This document shows, in pieces, positions 17,401 to 25,176 of a stretch of 64,000 nt of DNA (its first letter is position 1; each line of letters begins with the position of its first letter). The translations under genes and the position numbers were made by a program. Below the pieces are notes generated by a model. It was given only the letters and a program-made list of their open reading frames with translations. It ran no database searches and had not been told where the DNA came from. Origin of the DNA: Phycisphaerales bacterium (GTDB lineage Bacteria; Planctomycetota; Phycisphaerae; Phycisphaerales; UBA1924); the NCBI GenBank assembly GCA_017642965.1, contig JAEPOJ010000002.1, positions 62,001-126,000 on the forward strand, written 5' to 3'.

Positions 17401-17843
17401 TCGTCGCGGATGATGTCGCGGATCAGGCGGTTGCGCTGCGCGGAATCCATGATCATCGGGTCGCCGGGCAGCCCGAGCAGGTCCGCGAACCGGCGCACGA
17501 TCCCGAGCCCCAGGCTGTGGAACGTCGACGCGTGGACTCGCGCGGCCTGCGTCTGCCCGACCAGCTTGCCCAGACGGTCGCGGAGTTCGCCAGCGGCCTT
17601 GTTGGTGAAGGTGACCGCCGCGATCCGGTCGGGCTCGACCCCACGCTCATGGATCATGTGCGCCACGCGCGCCGTGATCACCCGCGTTTTGCCCGTGCCC
17701 GGGCCAGCGAGGACGATCAGCGGCCCGTCCTCGTGCACCACCGCGCGGCGCTGGGCATCGCTCAGGCCCGCCATGACCGCCTCGTACTCGCTCTGGGATG
17801 CGGGCGGGGACTGCTCCTCGACCCCGGTGAACAGATCTTCCAT
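14454..17843 (-). CDS. UvrD/Rep-family helicase with C-terminal RecB-like nuclease domain
   Basis: A 1129-residue ATP-dependent 3'-5' DNA helicase of superfamily 1A. Residues 47-53 are the Walker A loop GPGTGKT, VVDEFQDVN (about residue 262) is motif II, and DDDQSIYGFRG is motif III; YRS near residue 328 is motif IV. Its C-terminal domain is a PD-(D/E)xK nuclease: SFSKISSYIHCPRC (about residue 870) and VVDYKTGY (about 1010). This helicase-nuclease fusion resembles AddA/RecB, so it probably acts in double-strand break repair; an AddB/RecC partner was not found nearby. TAGAAT lies exactly six bases upstream of the ATG with no ribosome site, so it seems leaderless. The next gene overlaps by ATGA. 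Confidence 0.88.
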   Translation of the reverse strand: MEDLFTGVEEQSPPASQSEYEAVMAGLSDAQRRAVVHEDGPLIVLAGPGTGKTRVITARVAHMIHERGVEPDRIAAVTFTNKAAGELRDRLGKLVGQTQAARVHASTFHSLGLGIVRRFADLLGLPGDPMIMDSAQRNRLIRDIIRDEGLYRGSLSTGISAAIDHARGTMESLRHLGMDANAAHAWLEQAQGSIEQYEPDDRDARRAELDRFADAVGVYGHFERRTREQGWVVIDDLIMLPTKLIRENPMVASIVQHDYKHLVVDEFQDVNLGQIEMIRAICPPSERADVCVVGDDDQSIYGFRGADDRAFAHFAGIWTHAQTVQLTTNYRSTSVIVEASNASITRAQSRFAPGKEADAHRGDVEGSSLELVRMDDDHRTGEAIASMLLDMASKGGDDFSFSSCAVIARSGAFLEQIAQALMLEGIPIDMREKVSPMEDEGARDVFAWARLIVDPDSAPNLQRVLTRPPYRVDPVKLNALFASYRAARSRYEQESQDPDAVATDPGTLVGWVLGRSEGAMRDRVESMHRLLTELGYAAGEQRAAEAITEIIKRTGVVHRDMSDARTRARRISAISSIVQFARSRADRFDAPGDLASMLAYFDDLDDRDQGLGELPEDRVSPYEHNAPALGQERGAVAMLTAHAAKGLEFDTVFIARVGQHGFAPSGKGDAASLPEGVEDRSEDQRDEKSRTADEERRVFFVALTRAERRAILFAKIPKSTSVDNYAMELQNVMGPRLIEHDVDEVIDPDRAGDAVSRLSAEFKAISRVRDAFDQAERGARRDAAEAIDAHELGEITRDEMMTRLNGAADRAAAVHEVLRTGQMPEWIEDTQTRAYAQQLLDVLTEQDAAGPQAPLHPGLAAPLKLSFSKISSYIHCPRCFLTEQVLRLSIDDPAHRVLGTAVHEGLERFYKQWVRADAEGEERPGYAELRSMTRARFMHHWPREREMDASKLEQLDAVLDVYWNRMYADDAHLLEIERAIEMPYECAGVTHTLKAKIDRVDANGSGWRVVDYKTGYPSKKLTSPDKKDLQLGIYAMALTHALGEPGPGSVCEYWCLQDGSIGTIGFDALDMDKIRASIDKAIKGMLEGDWSRSRACVSQRGHEAPCMILEAPGMDFSDEIHPKTDESDA

Positions 17844-17849
17844 AGGTCG

Positions 17850-17855
17850 ATTCTA
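17850..17855 (-). promoter_or_regulatory. -10-like TAGAAT six bases before ATG
   Basis: On the minus strand TAGAAT is followed by CGACCT and the helicase ATG at 17843. No Shine-Dalgarno is present. Confidence 0.45.
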
Positions 17856-17872
17856 CTCGATGAGGAGGTCGA

Positions 17873-18640
17873 TCAGGAGGCGTCCGGATCGCGCATGTAG
17901 AGGTGCAGCGCCATGCCGCCGTACTCGTGCGTCTCAGGGCCCAGTGCGCCGTTCATGCTCAGATCGATATCGATCGTCTGGAACTTGGGCTTGCTCGCTT
18001 CGCGCGCCAGGTCTTTCTCGAAGGCGTCCATCATGTCGTCGGCTTCCGGATCATTAAGATCGATCTCGATCATCTCCTCGCCGTCCACCATCTCGATGGG
18101 GGCGGGCGCCTTCTTCGTGTGGGACTGGACCTCTTCGGTCGTGTCCTTGTGGAACAGCGGCCACGGCGTGCGGAGGACCGCGTACCCCGTGTCGTCGAGC
18201 TGCTGGATCAGGCGCTCAAACTGGGTCCGGACGCGGACCCAGTCCTCCGGGTCCCACACCATCGCGTATGGTGGGTCGTAAAAGATGATGTGCACGGGCT
18301 TGGGGCAGCGGTGGATGGCCGTGGGACCGAGCGCGTCGCCCGTAACGACCTCGACGGTTTCCTCCGCGCCGAGCATCTCGATGTTCTGCTCGAGGACCCG
18401 TGTGACCCTGCGGTCTCGCTCGATGCACACGACCTGAGAAGCCCCGCGCGATGCGGCTTCGAGCCCGACTGTGCCGGTGCCTGAGAAGCAATCGAGGACC
18501 GCCTCGCCCTCGAAGTGGCCCCGGAGGAGATTGAACATCGCTTCCTTCACCATGTCCGGGAAGGGGCGTGTGATCGCGCCGTCGGGTGGTGAGAGGAGCT
18601 TGCGCCGTTTGTATTTTCCGCTGATGATTCGCATGCGCAT
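17873..18640 (-). CDS. rsmD: 16S rRNA (guanine966-N2)-methyltransferase
   Basis: A 255-residue member of the RsmD family, which methylates G966 of 16S rRNA in the assembled 30S subunit using S-adenosylmethionine. The start (MRIISGKYKRRKL), the SAM loop DCFSGTGTVGLEAASRGA (about residue 45) and the catalytic FYDPPY motif (about 125) are all present. RsmD is usually about 190-200 residues; here an acidic insertion and tail (about residues 165-255, with repeated Asp/Glu and Met-Glu runs) make it longer. ATGs at 18640 and 18634 both fit. Confidence 0.88.
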   Translation of the reverse strand: MRMRIISGKYKRRKLLSPPDGAITRPFPDMVKEAMFNLLRGHFEGEAVLDCFSGTGTVGLEAASRGASQVVCIERDRRVTRVLEQNIEMLGAEETVEVVTGDALGPTAIHRCPKPVHIIFYDPPYAMVWDPEDWVRVRTQFERLIQQLDDTGYAVLRTPWPLFHKDTTEEVQSHTKKAPAPIEMVDGEEMIEIDLNDPEADDMMDAFEKDLAREASKPKFQTIDIDLSMNGALGPETHEYGGMALHLYMRDPDAS

Positions 18641-18721
18641 GCACACAAGCACCCGCCAGGAACAAAGTCAAGCGGACACGTTTCGTGCATAACTTCTGTT
18701 TTGGGTTGAAATCGATCCAGA

Positions 18722-19366
18722 TCACTCAGCCATGAGTGCGTCGATCGAGCAGAGCATGGTCGAGGGGCGGTCGATCCCGCTGACGAGGGACCAGAAGGGC
18801 ACCCCGGGACCGTCCTCTTCCCAGCTCTGGAACCGGCTATCGGGCTCGCGGGCGTACTCCGCGAGCGATCGTCCGCCAAAGTACAGGCAGCGCTGGATCA
18901 GCATGGAGCCGTCGGCACTGAACTCAAGCTCAGCGCTGACGCCGGCGATGACCTCGGCAAGCTGGGCAAAGAGCGCGGGGTTATTGCGGAGCAGCACGTC
19001 CGCATCGTGCCAGAGGAAGTAGCGTTGGCGGATGGGTGTGGCGAGCACGCCCGCACCGTCCTGGCGGAGAATCGAGGCCACGCCTTCCGCACCGTCGACT
19101 GTTCTTGCGAGGCGTTCGGTGGGGATCAGGCGTTCGAGTTGTGCACAGAAACCCTCCAGATCGAGGATGCCACGCCCGTGGAGCACCAGCACCTCGGTCC
19201 CGGGCTGGGCATCGAGGAACTGCTTCATCCGCACACCGAACCGCGTTCGTTGGCTGGAATCAGGGCTCCAAGCCACGATGTGGTGCGATTCGAGCTTGGT
19301 GAGAAGCTCCGGCTCCCAGCTGATGGGCGCAAACACAAACCGAGATGACCCGAAGTGGATCGACAT
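18722..19366 (-). CDS. Hypothetical protein
   Basis: A 214-residue soluble protein with no signal peptide. I recognise no family. It is alpha/beta in character, with alternating hydrophobic strands (FVFAPISWE, EVLVLHGRGI, GAGVLATPI) and a conserved-looking FLWHDADVLLRNN segment near residue 125. The frame is open upstream; the ATG at 19366 with AAGGCGG nearby is preferred, and an ATG at 19384 is also possible. It reads alone, ending just before rsmD. Confidence 0.55.
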   Translation of the reverse strand: MSIHFGSSRFVFAPISWEPELLTKLESHHIVAWSPDSSQRTRFGVRMKQFLDAQPGTEVLVLHGRGILDLEGFCAQLERLIPTERLARTVDGAEGVASILRQDGAGVLATPIRQRYFLWHDADVLLRNNPALFAQLAEVIAGVSAELEFSADGSMLIQRCLYFGGRSLAEYAREPDSRFQSWEEDGPGVPFWSLVSGIDRPSTMLCSIDALMAE

Positions 19367-19644
19367 ACAACCGCCTTGCCGCATCACACGGTGATTCGGC
19401 TCGGCCTCCGCTCTGAACATCTGGGGGGGTGGTGGTGTCAGTGTCGCGTCGCCCCAGTACACACGCGATGCCTCCAATATGCCCCGGATTCTGCCATGAT
19501 CCACAGAATCCAGAGATTCTCGCTCGGATTTTCGTCTGCCGATTGGGTCGATTGGCCCATTCCTTGCTGAGAACGGGTCCTGTATTGCCGGAACGGCCCG
19601 TGCTGTATTTTATGACAAAACCACGAATGGTTAACTCAAACCTT

Positions 19645-19669
19645 GTGTGTGAAAGCCCGTTTCACACAC
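19645..19669. promoter_or_regulatory. Perfect inverted repeat, 10-bp arms, candidate operator
   Basis: GTGTGTGAAA (19645-19654), five-base spacer GCCCG, TTTCACACAC (19660-19669). The arms are exact. It lies 183 bases upstream of the LuxR-type gene, in the only long gap near it, and could bind a dimeric regulator, possibly the LuxR protein itself. No T-tail follows, so it is not a terminator. Confidence 0.5.
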
Positions 19670-19742
19670 GGGATTGGGGTAACCGTCCTGTTGAGCACAA
19701 CATCTGCTGAAGTATCGCTTTCTTTGTTGGGTGCAAATGTGT

Positions 19743-19748
19743 TATATT
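19743..19748 (+). promoter_or_regulatory. -10-like TATATT upstream of the LuxR-type gene
   Basis: A good -10 match in an AT-rich stretch about 104 bases before the start at 19852. No convincing -35 box at 17 bases. Confidence 0.3.
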
Positions 19749-19851
19749 CAGCATCGGGACGCGTACATGTTTGCGAATACCGAGCCGCAGCTGGATTTCG
19801 GGACGCAACCGAGCATGTCCACTGGGAGTAAGCGCTGACGGGGAGCGTTGT

Positions 19852-20736
19852 ATGAATCTTCAGCAGACGATCCGCACCGCGGTTCGAGTCACACACCTAA
19901 TCGATGAGCTCCCTGCGATACCAACGCAGGACTGGGTGACCCGCTGCGCGGGGGCGCTGAGCATCCTCTCTGAGCGTTCGGCGGCGATCTCGCTCGTGTG
20001 CTCGCTCAACCCGGATATGGACCGGATCGTGGTCTATTCATCGGGCGTGGAGGTCGCGCCGTGGACCGAGTCGCCGGACGAGGCGACGCGCGTTGGCATC
20101 TCGCTGCAGGACCGCTCCGAGCGCCTGAGCAAGCTCGGCTTCCGCTTCCCCGAGCACACGCGTGAGCGCGGGATCGTGGCGCCCCTGAGCGCCATCGCCC
20201 AGAACTGGACAGACTCCGCGATCGGACGCGCGCTCTCCAGCGCCCAGCTGACCGACCCGCTGATCCAGCTTGTGCCGGTCTCGACACAGGAGCATTCGCT
20301 CTGCCTGCTGAACATCATCGGGTTCACGAAGCGGATGGAAACGCCGCAGACCGCGGGCATCCTGCACATGCTCGTGGCCACGCACGCCCCGCTCCGCATG
20401 CGTGCGCAGGCGGCGCTTCAGAACGTGAACAACCCGCGCGCGTGGCTCACGGACCGCGAGCAGGGCGTGCTGGATCTGCTCATTGAGGGACACTCGGTGC
20501 GTGTAATCGCGGAGAAGCTCGGACGCAGCGCCCACACGATTCATGACCATGTGAAGAACCTGCACAAGAAGATCAACGCGTCATCGCGTGGCGAGCTGAT
20601 CGCGAAGGCGCTGGGGCACACCAGCGATGAGTCCGAGCCCGTGATTCCTCAGCCACTGACGATAGGCTCGGCGAGCGAGCCGCAGCTCACGGAGCTCAAG
20701 CCATCGCAGCTCACGGCGAAGCCGCTGCGGCGCTGA
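19852..20736 (+). CDS. LuxR-family transcriptional regulator
   Basis: A 294-residue protein with an N-terminal domain of about 190 residues that I cannot assign (it could be a GAF/PAS-like sensor fold) and a C-terminal LuxR helix-turn-helix at about residues 197-258 (LTDREQGVLDLLIEGHSV, then IAEKLGRSAHTIHDHVKNLHKKI). It is not a standard response regulator, since no receiver-domain Asp/Lys pattern is seen. The GGGGAG ribosome site supports the ATG at 19852. Its stop overlaps by 26 bases the 3' end of the convergent lipoprotein gene. An inverted repeat in its long leader may mediate its control. Confidence 0.8.
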   Translation: MNLQQTIRTAVRVTHLIDELPAIPTQDWVTRCAGALSILSERSAAISLVCSLNPDMDRIVVYSSGVEVAPWTESPDEATRVGISLQDRSERLSKLGFRFPEHTRERGIVAPLSAIAQNWTDSAIGRALSSAQLTDPLIQLVPVSTQEHSLCLLNIIGFTKRMETPQTAGILHMLVATHAPLRMRAQAALQNVNNPRAWLTDREQGVLDLLIEGHSVRVIAEKLGRSAHTIHDHVKNLHKKINASSRGELIAKALGHTSDESEPVIPQPLTIGSASEPQLTELKPSQLTAKPLRR

Positions 20737-21328
20737 GACGGGCGTCGATCTCTTCGACCAGACGCGCGGCCAGGCGGGTGTCCATACCGACCACCTCATC
20801 GAATGAAACGGGCTCAAGCTCGCCCTCGTCGTTGCGCGTCCGCGCGTGCGTCGACAGGCGGATGCTCTCGCTCTCCAGCCGCCAGCCCGGGCGGTGTGCG
20901 CGGACGAGCTCCACGCTGACCGAAAGCGAGCTGTAGTCGCTCGCGTCCGGCTCGCGATCGAACTCGACGCGGACGATGCGTCGCTGCTCATTGAGCAGGT
21001 CTTCCCATTCCTGATCCAGCCCGCTCTGCTCCCGGTCCCACGGCGACGCGAGCCCAACCGTCCGCTTGGGGCGTGTGGTGATCACGCCTCGGTACGCATC
21101 GACCCGATCGAGCGCGAAGCGGTACTCGACCAGCGTCTCCCGGACCGCATCAAAGACCGCTTCCGGTGGCGCACCGGATACGTCCAGGCGGGTGCTCTGC
21201 GCCTCGGTGGCGGCTTGCGCACCGCCATCGCGGGGCGTGTGCGAGGCGCAGCCACCGCACACGAGCAGGCTCATCAGCAGGATCATGGGGAGCAGGCACA
21301 GGGTTCGCGCGGGGTTCATGATGCTCAC
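20711..21328 (-). CDS. Putative lipoprotein
   Basis: A 205-residue protein with a typical lipoprotein signal: a hydrophobic segment and a lipobox LLVCGGC (Cys about residue 27). The rest is hydrophilic, with an alpha/beta C-terminal part, and no family I recognise. The GTG start overlaps the stop of the upstream decarboxylase by GTGA, and a GAGGTGG ribosome site sits just before it. The gene is therefore translationally coupled to the decarboxylase. Confidence 0.7.
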   Translation of the reverse strand: MSIMNPARTLCLLPMILLMSLLVCGGCASHTPRDGGAQAATEAQSTRLDVSGAPPEAVFDAVRETLVEYRFALDRVDAYRGVITTRPKRTVGLASPWDREQSGLDQEWEDLLNEQRRIVRVEFDREPDASDYSSLSVSVELVRAHRPGWRLESESIRLSTHARTRNDEGELEPVSFDEVVGMDTRLAARLVEEIDARLSAAAASP

Positions 21329-22845
21329 TGTACCACCTCATCGAGCGCGGAGCGGAGTTCCTCGATCAGGATCTCGATGTGTTTCGCTTCCACGCTGCTG
21401 GCCCCGATGGCCACACGCGCCACCCACCTGCTGACCCCCTCGACGGGCACCCTGGTCCGGGTGAGCAGGACCCGGCCGCGTGCGTTGATGCGATCGATGA
21501 GGTCCTTGGTGCGTTCGTCTTCCCCAACGACCGCGAAGCAGACGAGCGAGAGCGAGCGTTCGTGCGCGAGGCGAAGGCGCGGCTCCTCCCTGATGCATGC
21601 CTCGACCTGCTCGGCGAGGCGGACGTGGTGCTCGATGTGCGCTCGGAGCCCATCGGCGCCGAAGTATCGCAGGACCCACCACAGCTTCAGGGCCCGCATG
21701 CGCCGCCCTAGCGGAACGTGCCAGTCGCGGTAGTCGACGACCTCCCCCGCGTCGCTCTGGGGGTTGCGGAGATAATCTGGCGTGATGCTCATGGCGCCGG
21801 TCAGCGATGCGCGGTCCTTCACCCAGAACAGGTCGCAGTCGAAGTTGGTCATGAGCCACTTGTGCGGGTTGATGCACAGCGAATCCGCGTGCTCCACCCC
21901 TGCCAGCACGCCGCGGAACTGCCTGCACACCGCGGCCACGCCGGCCCACGCCGCATCAACGTGGAGCCAGGGTCGCTTGCTCGAGGGCATCATCGAGAGC
22001 ATCTCACCGATCTCTGGAAGCGGATCGAACGCGCCCGTTGAGGTGGTCCCCTGGGTTGTGCTTACCATGCAGGGCGTGAGGCCCGCGTCGAGATCGCGTT
22101 CGATCGCCTCACGCAGCGCGTGCGTGCTCATGGCGAGCCCGCCGTCGGTCTCGATCAGGCGGACGCGCGAGCGGTCGTCGGGCCCGTCCGCGAGCCCGGC
22201 GACCATGGCGGCCTTGATGATCGAGGAATGTGCTTGTGTGGATGTGTACACGCACATGCCCGAGCGTTCTCTGCCCGCGTCAACCTTGCGCTTGCGTGCG
22301 GCACACAACGAGGCGAGCGCCCCCTCGCTCGCGGTTCCCTGGATGCACCCGCCGCCGCTGGACCCGGCTGCGTCAAAGCGGAATGCCTCGGGCAAGCCGA
22401 AGAGCTCCGCGCACCAATCGAGCACGCGCATCTCGAGCTCGGTCGCGCTGGGCGATGTGGACCAGAGCATGCCGTTGACATTGAGCACGGCGCTGGCGAG
22501 CTCGCCCATCACGCCCGGCAGGGACGAACTGCAGGGGAAGTATGCGAAGAAGGCGGGCGACTGCCAGTGCATCAGGCCGGGCTCGATCGTGCTTCTCATC
22601 TCGTCGCCGACCCGGCCCCACATCGCCATGCCCTCCCCCTGCGCGGGCGGGTGCGGATCGAGCGACGCGAGCGTCTCGCCCGGGCCGCGCTGAGCCCCGG
22701 CGGGGCGATCCGGGAGGGATTCGAGATAGGTCCTCGCCCAGCGTTCGATGTGCCCGAGTGCCTCGGAGAACTGCTCGGGGCTGTACCCGCCGTGGTTGGC
22801 GGGTGCGGCATCAGCGGGCCTGGGAATGGATTGCTCTTCGCTCAT
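21325..22845 (-). CDS. Pyridoxal-phosphate-dependent decarboxylase, group II
   Basis: A 506-residue PLP enzyme of the aromatic/glutamate decarboxylase family. Visible features are a N-terminal HFxSPAFFAYFP-like region (residues about 75-85), the FYCTASEGA-type GTASEGALASLCAARKR stretch, HVDAAWAG (about 300) holding the PLP-binding Asp, and NPHKWL (about 325), whose Lys forms the Schiff base. Substrate is probably an aromatic amino acid or a related one; the exact substrate cannot be read from this sequence. The ATG at 22845 is chosen because sequence before it does not look coding. The coupled lipoprotein follows. Confidence 0.82.
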   Translation of the reverse strand: MSEEQSIPRPADAAPANHGGYSPEQFSEALGHIERWARTYLESLPDRPAGAQRGPGETLASLDPHPPAQGEGMAMWGRVGDEMRSTIEPGLMHWQSPAFFAYFPCSSSLPGVMGELASAVLNVNGMLWSTSPSATELEMRVLDWCAELFGLPEAFRFDAAGSSGGGCIQGTASEGALASLCAARKRKVDAGRERSGMCVYTSTQAHSSIIKAAMVAGLADGPDDRSRVRLIETDGGLAMSTHALREAIERDLDAGLTPCMVSTTQGTTSTGAFDPLPEIGEMLSMMPSSKRPWLHVDAAWAGVAAVCRQFRGVLAGVEHADSLCINPHKWLMTNFDCDLFWVKDRASLTGAMSITPDYLRNPQSDAGEVVDYRDWHVPLGRRMRALKLWWVLRYFGADGLRAHIEHHVRLAEQVEACIREEPRLRLAHERSLSLVCFAVVGEDERTKDLIDRINARGRVLLTRTRVPVEGVSRWVARVAIGASSVEAKHIEILIEELRSALDEVVQ

Positions 22846-23290
22846 GCTCAATTCCGGGTGTTTGTTCTTGCAGCGGCTGCACGAATCTGGTATACCTGAT
22901 GAGTTCCGTTCTCGAACACCGTGGGGGTATTTGAGAGCACGACATGATCTTGGCGATGTGTTCACCACTCGGATCGTTGATCCGTGTGGCTCACAGGGGT
23001 TTCTGCGTTTTGACCGAACGCGAGCACACCGTCATGGCATCATAGAGGGTCTCCCCGTTCCGGGTTGAGGCCTGCGCCGAGCCGGGCTCCCGGCTGTGAA
23101 GCGCCGTGCACACCCAAACCCACCGCTGTGTTGATCGGCCACGCATGCCCTGGCGGGCACGCCCGAAGCCGACCGTCCGATGACTCGTGTGGACCGGACG
23201 CGAGCACAAACCGATGTGTTGTTCTGCGCCCAAGCACACCCCGTGTGCGTTTGTCTGCGTGGATCTCCAGTTTCGTGTGGGGTCTATTTC
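22846..23290. other. 445-base intergenic region with a repeated 17-mer
   Basis: No gene seen between divergent decarboxylase and FG-GAP genes. It holds GACCGAACGCGAGCACA (23012-23028) and GACCGGACGCGAGCACA (23192-23208), a 16-of-17 direct repeat, and a TATACC hexamer on the minus strand about 40 bases before the decarboxylase ATG that could be its -10 element. Confidence 0.5.
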
Positions 23291-25087
23291 ATGAAACGCG
23301 ATGTTCCTTCTGAGCGAGTTCACGTTCCGCCGATCCGCTGCGCCGGTCTCTGCGCACTCGTCGGCTTGCTGAGCGCACCTGTCTGTGCCCAGTCACGCAT
23401 CACCTTTATCGAAGCGACCGACTCCGCAGGGCTCGGCGGCGCCGTCCGCTCGGTTGCGCCGGGGAGCCGATACTCCGCCATGCACGGCGGCGGCGTTGTT
23501 GGTGATTTCAACAACGACGGCTACCACGACATCTACGCCTTGGCCGGTGGCGGCGTGAGCGACTACCTCTACATCAACAACGGCGACGGCACGTTCGTCG
23601 ATCAGGCCGCGGCGTGGGGCGTCGACTTCGCCCAGCACACCTTCGGGGCGTCTGCCGCGGATTTCAATAACGACGGCTACCTGGACATCTTCGTGACCTC
23701 CTACGGCGACGCTTCGTTCGCGCCCGCGGCGGGCAAGATGCTGCTGCTCAAAAACAACGGCCCGGACCAGGACGGCAACTGGTCCTTTACGGACGTCGCG
23801 GTCGAATGCGGCGTCAACCAGCTGTTCGGACCGACGCGTGACGGGCTCGGATCGGGGTGGGGCGACTACGACCTCGACGGCGATCTCGACCTCATGGTGA
23901 GCGGCTACAACGAGCTCCGCGCGTGCAACCGCCTATTCCGTAACGACGGCCCGGATCAGCACGGAGACTACGTCTTCACCGATGTCACCGCGGAGGCGGG
24001 GCTCGAGCGGACGGGCATCCCCGGGTTTACGCCGCAGTTTGTCGATATGGACGCCGACCGCTACCCGGAGCTGATCCTCATCGCGGATACCGGCACCTCC
24101 CGCTATTACAAGAACGACCGGGACGGGACGTTCACGGACATGACCCACACGGTGCACGGCATCAACACCGCGAACGCGATGGGCATCGACGTGGGTGACA
24201 TCAACAACGACGGTCTGCTGGACATGTACATCTCGTCGATCACCTACACCACGACCGGTGGGCCGGGCAATGTCCTGCTGATCCAGAACCCGGACGGCAC
24301 GTTCGACAACACCGCCCGCGACAATGGCACCTACGACGGGTACTGGGGCTGGGGCGTGCTGATGCAGGACTTCGATCACGACCGCGATCTGGACCTGGCC
24401 GAGACGAATGGCTTCCTCGGGGCGTACGGCAGCAACCCGGCCGTGCTCTTCGAGAACCATGGCGACGGCGATACCTTCAGCGAGATCGCGCAGCAGTCGG
24501 GATTCCTGCACACCGGTCAGGGGCGGGGGATGTGCCGCATCGATATCGAGAACGACGGCGACCTCGACATCGTGATCTTCGAGAACGTCGGCCAGCTACG
24601 CCTATATGAGAACCTCCTGATCGACGGCGAGCAGACGCCGCCAGACCGCAACTGGGTCCGCGTCGTGCTCGACACCAGCGCCCGTGACACGCTCGCGCCC
24701 CAAGGGCTCGGGGCGATGGTCCGCGTGATCACCGACGAGCAGACGCGCATGCTGCCGATCCACTGCGGCACCAACCACGCGTGCTCATCGCCGATCGAGA
24801 CCCACGCCGGGCTGAATTCGGAGACGCAGATCAACGCGGTGCAGGTCGAGTGGAGCGACGGGACATTCACCACGCTGGGGGGCGTCGAAGCGAATCAGAT
24901 CCTGACGATCAGCGCCCCGGCGACGCCCGTCGATTACGCGCCCGACGGCATCACCGACATCAATGATGTCTTCGCGTTCCTTGACCTGTTCAATACGAAC
25001 GATCTTGGCGCGGACCACAACGGTGATCTTCGCATCAACTTCTTCGATGTCGCGGGATTCATCCGCGACTACCTCGAGTTTCGCTGA
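23291..25087 (+). CDS. Secreted FG-GAP/ASPIC protein with dockerin-like tail
   Basis: A protein of about 598 residues. It has a signal peptide (hydrophobic run about residues 17-33, ending VCAQ), then FG-GAP/VCBS calcium-binding repeats with GDFNNDGYHDIY and GDINNDGLLDMY cores spread over about 60-440, then an ASPIC/UnbV domain (GLGAMVRVITDEQTR, VQVEWSDGTFTTL), and a C-terminal dockerin-like pair (DINDVFAFLDLFN, NHGDLRINFFDVAGFIRDYL). It lacks the GCP ending of its relatives in this window. It is probably an extracellular beta-propeller. The ATG at 23291 is chosen; the frame is open upstream but there is no better start. Confidence 0.78.
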   Translation: MKRDVPSERVHVPPIRCAGLCALVGLLSAPVCAQSRITFIEATDSAGLGGAVRSVAPGSRYSAMHGGGVVGDFNNDGYHDIYALAGGGVSDYLYINNGDGTFVDQAAAWGVDFAQHTFGASAADFNNDGYLDIFVTSYGDASFAPAAGKMLLLKNNGPDQDGNWSFTDVAVECGVNQLFGPTRDGLGSGWGDYDLDGDLDLMVSGYNELRACNRLFRNDGPDQHGDYVFTDVTAEAGLERTGIPGFTPQFVDMDADRYPELILIADTGTSRYYKNDRDGTFTDMTHTVHGINTANAMGIDVGDINNDGLLDMYISSITYTTTGGPGNVLLIQNPDGTFDNTARDNGTYDGYWGWGVLMQDFDHDRDLDLAETNGFLGAYGSNPAVLFENHGDGDTFSEIAQQSGFLHTGQGRGMCRIDIENDGDLDIVIFENVGQLRLYENLLIDGEQTPPDRNWVRVVLDTSARDTLAPQGLGAMVRVITDEQTRMLPIHCGTNHACSSPIETHAGLNSETQINAVQVEWSDGTFTTLGGVEANQILTISAPATPVDYAPDGITDINDVFAFLDLFNTNDLGADHNGDLRINFFDVAGFIRDYLEFR

Positions 25088-25112
25088 TCCGAGCTGACAG
25101 CGCCCACACAAG

Positions 25113-25157
25113 CCGCGCGGCGCCGGTCCCGAAGAGGGGGCGGCGCACGCGGTTTTT
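25113..25157 (+). terminator. Probable terminator after the FG-GAP gene
   Basis: A GC-rich stem with CCGCG at 25113 and CGCGG at 25148, with a mismatched middle, is followed by GTTTTTCG. It lies 25 bases after the stop and between convergent genes. Confidence 0.5.
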
Positions 25158-25176
25158 CGTTGGCACAAGCATCAAC

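Larger units (their letters stand above)
19367..19851. other. 485-base intergenic region with an inverted repeat and promoter elements
   Basis: No gene was found in this gap between two divergent genes. It is more AT-rich than the surroundings and holds a 25-bp perfect inverted repeat (19645-19669) and a TATATT hexamer (19743-19748) about 104 bases before the LuxR start. Confidence 0.7.

Noticed and set aside
16458-17900. Plus-strand ORF of 480 codons opposite the helicase gene
   Set aside because: It is antisense to clear helicase motifs and has no domain; high third-position GC leaves such frames open.
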